Source of the DNA: Sphingobacteriales bacterium
GTDB taxonomy: Bacteria; Bacteroidota; Bacteroidia; Chitinophagales; Chitinophagaceae
Length of the DNA: 11,099 nt
Direction of reading: 5' to 3'
NCBI GenBank assembly: GCA_947463665.1
Contig: CANHUD010000052.1
Span: 1 to 11,099 of the forward strand
Shown: in pieces, positions 6,895-11,099 of the stretch
How positions within the stretch are numbered: the stretch's first letter is position 1
How the letters are laid out: each line of letters starts with the position of its first letter
Notes under the pieces: model-generated
The model's database searches: none
Told to the model about the DNA's origin: nothing
The model's input: the letters and a program-made list of their open reading frames with translations, nothing else
Program-made: the position numbers and the translations under genes

Positions 6895-9800
6895 TTAACC
6901 TTTGAACTTAATGTTAACGTTCACACCAAATGATCTGGTAGTGGGCAGTGAAGTACCCTCGATACCATAATACCGAACATTAGAACCAAAAGTAGCCTCA
7001 GGATCGATGTTCTCTGTCTTCTTCATGATCGTCCACAGATTCCGTCCAACCAGAGCAACATTCACGGAAGAAACAAATTTCAGTGACTTAACCACAGAAG
7101 CCGGGAGGTTATATCCCAGTGTCAGCTGGCGGAGTTTGATGAAATCACCATCCTGAACGTGAACTTTCGTTACGTTCTGGGCCAGTGAACGGTAGTAACC
7201 CTGTGCATCAGCTGTCACAGTGTTTGTGTTACCGTTGGCATCAACTCCAACTTTCAGACCGGTTTCACGACCTACCAGTGTAGCCTTGTTCAGACCACGG
7301 AGCATTGAATAGTAGCTGGTAGCAGACAGAACCTTGTTACCGAAGTTGTAATCAACCAGGAAGCCAAAGTTCAGGTTCTTGTATGTGAACTCGTTGTTCC
7401 ATCCACCATACAATGTAGGCAGTACGCTACCCATGGGAACCAGGTTACCACGAACAGGATAACCGGATGCATCCACAACGATCTGACCTTTGCTGTCGTA
7501 TCTGTAGTCAAAAGCCATGATCTGAGGGCCAGGCAGACCTACTACATAAGCAGTGATCGCGTTACCCAGTGTGGCACGGTTAGAACCGAGGTTGATACGG
7601 TTTCCAGCGAGGTCAGTCTTCAGAACTTCGTTCTTCACAGAAGTCAGGTTGAAAGTAGATACCCAGCTGAAATCCTTCGTGCGGGCCAGTGTACCCTGGA
7701 TCTGAACCTCCAGACCTGTGTTGCGCATAGAACCATTCGGTACGAAACCGGAAGTGTAACCGGAAGCGATTGAGTAGTTCGCAGACATCACCTCATTTTC
7801 TGTTTTCTTGGTATACCAGGCAACGTCGATGTTCAAACGGTTGTTCAGGAAACGCAGATCGGTACCAACCTCAATCTCCTGAGTAGTGAACGGCTTCAAC
7901 AGACCAGAAGGCAGGTTGGTTGGGAAAGAACCAACAGGTGTTCCCAAATAAGAGTTACCTGTGTTGTAATACACACGGGTCTGGTAAGGAGTAGCAAGCT
8001 CATTTGACGTATTCGCCCATGAAGCACGGATCTTACCAAAATTCAAACCGTTGATATCCAGCAGATCAGAGAAAATGAAGCTGGCATTCACAGACGGAAC
8101 GAAGATGGTATTGTTTCCTGCAGGCAGGGTAGAATAAGCATCATAACGACCGGTAGAACCGATGGTCAGGAAATTTTTATACGCAAAATCTACTGTATAG
8201 TAAGCAGAATTCACCTGAGAATGAGAGAAGTTGTATCCCTGTCCGCGATTCACGGTGTTGCCAATGTTGTAGATATAAGGCAAGATGAACGGACCACCGT
8301 TGATGCTTACGCCTTCTCCCTTGTTTACGCGAAGGTTTGCACCCAGCGCAACATCTACGGAAAGGTCAGAAGCAATCTTGCGGGAACCGCCAATCAGACC
8401 ATCGAAGTTGTATTCGTTCAGATAAGACTGGCTCTGGCTACCCAGACCACCGCGTGCACCATTTGAATAAGCGGTACCCCAGGGAGTAACGTTCAGGCCA
8501 CGATCGTTGATGTTATCAAAACCGGCACGAGCCTGCGCATACAACCAGTCGTTCACATTGTAACGAAGGGTAGCGGCAGTGATCATACGCTTACGATTCT
8601 GGTTGTTCACGAACTGATTCACCACAAACCAGGGGTTACTTACGTATTCGTCATCGCTGAACTGAATCTCACGTCCGGTGATCGGATCGTATCCGGGATT
8701 CAGAATGCTCTGATCGATGTTGTTGGCAAGGAACAGACCATTGTTGGCGTTCAGCGGACCATCAGACAGGTAAGGAACATTCTTATTGCGCTGGTCGATG
8801 TACTGGCTGTACAGCTTTAAGTTCAACTTGCTGGTCAGGTTCTGATCCAGGTTAAGGGTGAACGTGTTACGGTTCAGACCGCTGTTGCGGAGAATCGCAT
8901 CGCTGCCCAGGTTGGCAAAAGAGAAACGGAAAGATCCATTCTCACCACCTTTAGAAACAGCTACAGTATTGGTCAGAGAACCACCAGCCTGATAAAAGTT
9001 GGCAATGTTGTTCTTCTGAGCAACATAAGGATAGGTTTTACCATCCAACTGGATTACCTGCGTACCATCCAGTTTCGGACCCCAGCTCATACGAGCAGAG
9101 TTACGGGCTTCCAGTGCAGAGGTTGGCTTACGTCCGCCTACACCCTGACCATACTCATACTGGAAATCAGTGAAATCCAATGCATTCTCTACCATGTAGT
9201 TCATGTTGTACTCCACAGAGAAATCATTCTTCTTACCAGACTTGGTGGTAATCAGGATCACCCCGTTAGAAGCACGTGAACCGTACAGTGCAGAGGCAGA
9301 CTGGCCTTTCAGAACGGTCATAGATTCGATGTCATCCGGGTTGATGTTTCCGATACCGTCTCCGTTATCGCCACCACCCCACTCACCGGCACTACCGCGC
9401 TGGGTGTTATCCATGGGAATACCATTGATAACGAACAGCGGCGTACCAGAGGAGTTGATAGACGGGTTACCACGAAGCAGCATCTTCACCGTACCCTGAG
9501 GACCAGAACTGGTTCCGGATACTTTAAGACCTGCAACGCGACCAGTCAGTGAATTGGCCACGTTTGTTTCACGAGCCTGGGTCATTACACTACCGTCTAC
9601 TTTCGTAACGGCATATCCCAGACGGCGGGACTGCTTGGAGATACCCAACGCAGTTACCACTACGTCAGACAGCTGAGCAGCATCGCTCGACAAATTAATT
9701 ACCACGGTGTTCTGACCGGCACCAACCGATACTTCTTTCGCGGTAAAACCTACTGAAGAAACCTCCAGTGTCACGCCACCGGAAGGTACACTAAGGGTGA

Positions 9801-9975
9801 AAGCTCCATCAGCGTTGGTACTGGTGGCTGCTGAGCCTCCCTTTACCTTTACCGTCGCAGACGGCACGCCATTGTTGTCAGGACCCAACACCTTTCCCGT
9901 AATCTGACGGGATTGGGCATAGGACAGTAATCCTATTCCCAATGCAAGGATTGTAGCAAGGACAGATCTGAACAT
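6895..9975 (-). CDS. SusC/RagA family TonB-linked outer-membrane transporter
   Basis: A 1026-residue TonB-dependent beta-barrel that imports the substrate captured by the SusD partner. Order of parts: signal peptide (1-21, cleaved after LLSYAQ); a carboxypeptidase-D-regulatory-like beta domain (about 24-96, ITGKVLGPDNNGVPSATVKV onward); a TonB-box-like segment LSDVVVTALGI (102-112); a plug domain (about 117-246) with LRGNPSINSSGTPLFVINGIP and SASALYGSRASNGVI; then the barrel to FGVNVNIKFKG at the C-terminus. The ATG at 9975 is chosen because it begins a classic signal peptide. The frame is open upstream to an ATG at 10077, which would add 34 basic residues before the signal peptide. It is first in an operon with susD. 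Upstream are a good promoter match and a long leader with hairpins. There are no frameshifts or gaps. Confidence 0.95.
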   Translation of the reverse strand: MFRSVLATILALGIGLLSYAQSRQITGKVLGPDNNGVPSATVKVKGGSAATSTNADGAFTLSVPSGGVTLEVSSVGFTAKEVSVGAGQNTVVINLSSDAAQLSDVVVTALGISKQSRRLGYAVTKVDGSVMTQARETNVANSLTGRVAGLKVSGTSSGPQGTVKMLLRGNPSINSSGTPLFVINGIPMDNTQRGSAGEWGGGDNGDGIGNINPDDIESMTVLKGQSASALYGSRASNGVILITTKSGKKNDFSVEYNMNYMVENALDFTDFQYEYGQGVGGRKPTSALEARNSARMSWGPKLDGTQVIQLDGKTYPYVAQKNNIANFYQAGGSLTNTVAVSKGGENGSFRFSFANLGSDAILRNSGLNRNTFTLNLDQNLTSKLNLKLYSQYIDQRNKNVPYLSDGPLNANNGLFLANNIDQSILNPGYDPITGREIQFSDDEYVSNPWFVVNQFVNNQNRKRMITAATLRYNVNDWLYAQARAGFDNINDRGLNVTPWGTAYSNGARGGLGSQSQSYLNEYNFDGLIGGSRKIASDLSVDVALGANLRVNKGEGVSINGGPFILPYIYNIGNTVNRGQGYNFSHSQVNSAYYTVDFAYKNFLTIGSTGRYDAYSTLPAGNNTIFVPSVNASFIFSDLLDINGLNFGKIRASWANTSNELATPYQTRVYYNTGNSYLGTPVGSFPTNLPSGLLKPFTTQEIEVGTDLRFLNNRLNIDVAWYTKKTENEVMSANYSIASGYTSGFVPNGSMRNTGLEVQIQGTLARTKDFSWVSTFNLTSVKNEVLKTDLAGNRINLGSNRATLGNAITAYVVGLPGPQIMAFDYRYDSKGQIVVDASGYPVRGNLVPMGSVLPTLYGGWNNEFTYKNLNFGFLVDYNFGNKVLSATSYYSMLRGLNKATLVGRETGLKVGVDANGNTNTVTADAQGYYRSLAQNVTKVHVQDGDFIKLRQLTLGYNLPASVVKSLKFVSSVNVALVGRNLWTIMKKTENIDPEATFGSNVRYYGIEGTSLPTTRSFGVNVNIKFKG

Positions 9976-9993
9976 AATTATGATGTTTGGTTT

Positions 9994-10037
9994 AAAAAAA
10001 AGACGGTTGAACGTCAGGCTCTTATACAACCGAGCCC
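9994..10037 (-). promoter_or_regulatory. Terminator-like, mutually exclusive hairpins in the susC leader
   Basis: In the minus-strand leader RNA, CGGUUG (10032-10027) can pair with CAACCG (10009-10004), followed by UC and eight U's (10001-9994), like a weak intrinsic terminator. Alternatively GGGCUC (10037-10032) pairs with GAGCCU (10021-10016), one G-U pair, stacked on a short GACG/CGUC hairpin (10015-10002) that abuts the same U-tract. The arms overlap, so the folds compete. The U-tract ends 18 nt before the susC ATG at 9975. Function as an attenuator is inference; stems are short. Confidence 0.35.
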
Positions 10038-10106
10038 GAAAGAAAGTAAGAGCGCGCATGAAGGAATAACGCTGCATTCGTTGAGATTTTTTTTACAAGC
10101 AGAGCG

Positions 10107-10137
10107 TAAATATATACAAATCAGGAATATTGTCAAA
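10107..10137 (-). promoter_or_regulatory. Predicted promoter of the susC-susD operon
   Basis: On the minus strand TTTG (10137-10134) is followed after exactly 19 bp by TATATTTA (10114-10107), which differs from the Bacteroidota consensus TAnnTTTG only at the last base. Transcription would begin near 10101, leaving a leader of about 125 nt before the susC ATG at 9975. It is the best-spaced promoter match in the window. Confidence 0.55.
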
Positions 10138-10230
10138 TATTTTATAGCATAGGGTACCTCGTCAGGTATCATGAATATTGTCTGATTCAGCCCTACCTTT
10201 ACATCCAGAATCAATTGAAAATTTGCTATT

Positions 10231-11099
10231 ATGGAATACAGGATCGAGAAAGACACGATGGGTGAGGTGCAGGTGCCTGCAGCTGCCTATTTTGGTGCCC
10301 AGACGCAAAGAAGCATCGATAATTTTCGGATCGCACAGGACATCAACCGGATGCCTAAGGAAATCATCCGGGCCTTTGCATACCTGAAAAAAGCAGCCGC
10401 CCTTACCAATTTCGAAGCAGGCGTGCTTCCCAAAGAAAAAGCGGATCTCATCGGTATCGTATGCGATGAAATACTGGATGGGAAACTGGATGCATACTTC
10501 CCCCTGGTAGTATGGCAGACCGGTAGCGGAACGCAAAGCAATATGAATGTGAACGAAGTGATCGCGTACCGCGGTCATGTCCTGAATGGCGGGAATCTGA
10601 CCGATAAAGACAAATTCCTGCATCCTAATGATGATGTCAATAAATCTCAATCATCCAACGATACGTTTCCCACGGCCATGCACATCGCTGCTTATAAAAT
10701 ACTACTCGATGTTACCATTCCCGGTATAGAAAAACTCCGGAACACACTGGCAGAAAAAAGCAAGGCATTCATGCAGGTGGTGAAGATCGGTCGCACCCAT
10801 TTTATGGATGCCACGCCTCTTACCGTTGGCCAGGAGTTCAGCGGCTATGTGTCTCAGCTGGATCATGGACTGCGCGCCATCCGGAACTCCCTCGCTCACC
10901 TCAGTGAACTCGCACTCGGAGGCACCGCTGTTGGTACCGGCATCAATACCCCTTCCGGTTATTCCGAAAATGTGGCCCGCCACATTGCTAACCTTACCGG
11001 TTTGCCCTTTGTAACAGCCGAGAATAAATTCGAGGCACTGGCAGCCCATGATGCAATAGTAGAAGCACATGGAGCGCTCAAAACCATCGCAGTAAGCCT
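10231..11099 (+). CDS. fumC: Class II fumarate hydratase (3' end cut by window edge)
   Basis: Fumarase C interconverts fumarate and (S)-malate in the TCA cycle, as a cytoplasmic homotetramer that needs no iron-sulfur cluster. The first 289 codons are present and open to the window edge; the usual length is about 460-467, so roughly 175 residues are missing, including the mobile GSSxMPxKxNP loop. Visible active-site blocks are TGSGTQSNMN (T97-N106), HPNDDVNKSQSSNDTFPTA (H131-A149) and GRTHFMDATP with H190, equivalent to the E. coli FumC general-acid/base region. Conservation of HPND and SSNDTFPT favours fumarase over the related aspartase or argininosuccinate lyase. The ATG at 10231 gives the standard short N-terminus (MEYRIEKDTMGEVQVP). 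It is divergent from susC. Upstream only weak boxes are seen (TACCTTTA at 10194-10201, AAAATTTG at 10218-10225), neither with a good -33. Confidence 0.96.
   Translation, partial: MEYRIEKDTMGEVQVPAAAYFGAQTQRSIDNFRIAQDINRMPKEIIRAFAYLKKAAALTNFEAGVLPKEKADLIGIVCDEILDGKLDAYFPLVVWQTGSGTQSNMNVNEVIAYRGHVLNGGNLTDKDKFLHPNDDVNKSQSSNDTFPTAMHIAAYKILLDVTIPGIEKLRNTLAEKSKAFMQVVKIGRTHFMDATPLTVGQEFSGYVSQLDHGLRAIRNSLAHLSELALGGTAVGTGINTPSGYSENVARHIANLTGLPFVTAENKFEALAAHDAIVEAHGALKTIAVS

Noticed and set aside
9988..10001. UUUAAAC, a classical -1 frameshift heptamer, in the susC leader RNA next to the U-tract
   Set aside because: The required zero frame has a stop (TGA at 10016-10014) just upstream and no start codon between it and the heptamer, so no ribosome would arrive in the right frame.
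10194..10201. TACCTTTA as the fumC promoter
   Set aside because: One mismatch from TAnnTTTG but no TTTG-like box at 19-21 bp upstream, and a competing AAAATTTG lies at 10218-10225; too weak to list as a feature.
10162..10650. A 162-codon open frame antisense to the start of fumC
   Set aside because: It lies opposite well-conserved fumarase codons, has no recognisable domain, and is explained by frame shadowing of a coding sequence.

Overview
The window looks like a chromosomal segment of a Bacteroidota bacterium, most likely of the Chitinophagaceae or a close relative. The reasons are a SusC/SusD outer-membrane pair, lipoproteins with charged residues just after the lipid-modified cysteine, Bacteroidota-type promoter boxes (TTTG, about 19 bp, TAnnTTTG), little Shine-Dalgarno signal, and a glutamyl-tRNA synthetase carrying the extra segment after KLSKR that I associate with this phylum. 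The family-level placement is inference from protein style, not a database match.

Layout. (1) Positions 1-675, minus strand: a TatD-family metal-dependent hydrolase that runs off the left edge. (2) Positions 773-1651, plus strand: a lipoprotein of unknown function, divergent from the first gene; the two predicted promoters interleave. (3) A bidirectional hairpin terminator at 1718-1752 separates it from a convergent NodB-type polysaccharide deacetylase (1759-2391, minus). (4) Only 51 bp further on, a divergent three-gene plus-strand cluster begins: gltX (2443-3957), a stand-alone cobalamin-binding mutase subunit (3969-4391) and an enoyl-CoA hydratase (4394-5167). It ends at a perfect 32-bp palindromic terminator (5189-5220). 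(5) Convergent to it on the minus strand is an orphan SusC/SusD pair: susC 6895-9975 first, then susD 5245-6855. It is preceded by a good promoter match and a leader of about 125 nt with terminator-like hairpins. (6) Divergent from susC is fumC (10231 onward, plus), cut by the right edge.

How the genes work together. The SusC/SusD pair should form a TonB-dependent importer for an unknown nutrient; no glycoside hydrolase, protease or sigma/anti-sigma regulator lies beside it. The B12-binding subunit and the enoyl-CoA hydratase are probably co-translated and both act on acyl-CoA thioesters. The catalytic large subunit of the mutase must be elsewhere. Fumarase is a TCA-cycle enzyme, and the remaining genes are housekeeping or envelope functions without an obvious link.

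I do not see a defence system, mobile element, CRISPR array or biosynthetic cluster. The signals most worth checking are the susC leader (hairpins plus an in-frame upstream extension), the two interleaved divergent promoter regions, one of which implies leaderless mRNAs, the split B12 mutase, and an internal Cys-pair repeat in the unknown lipoprotein. No stretch longer than 300 bases lacks a gene; the longest gap is 9976-10230.
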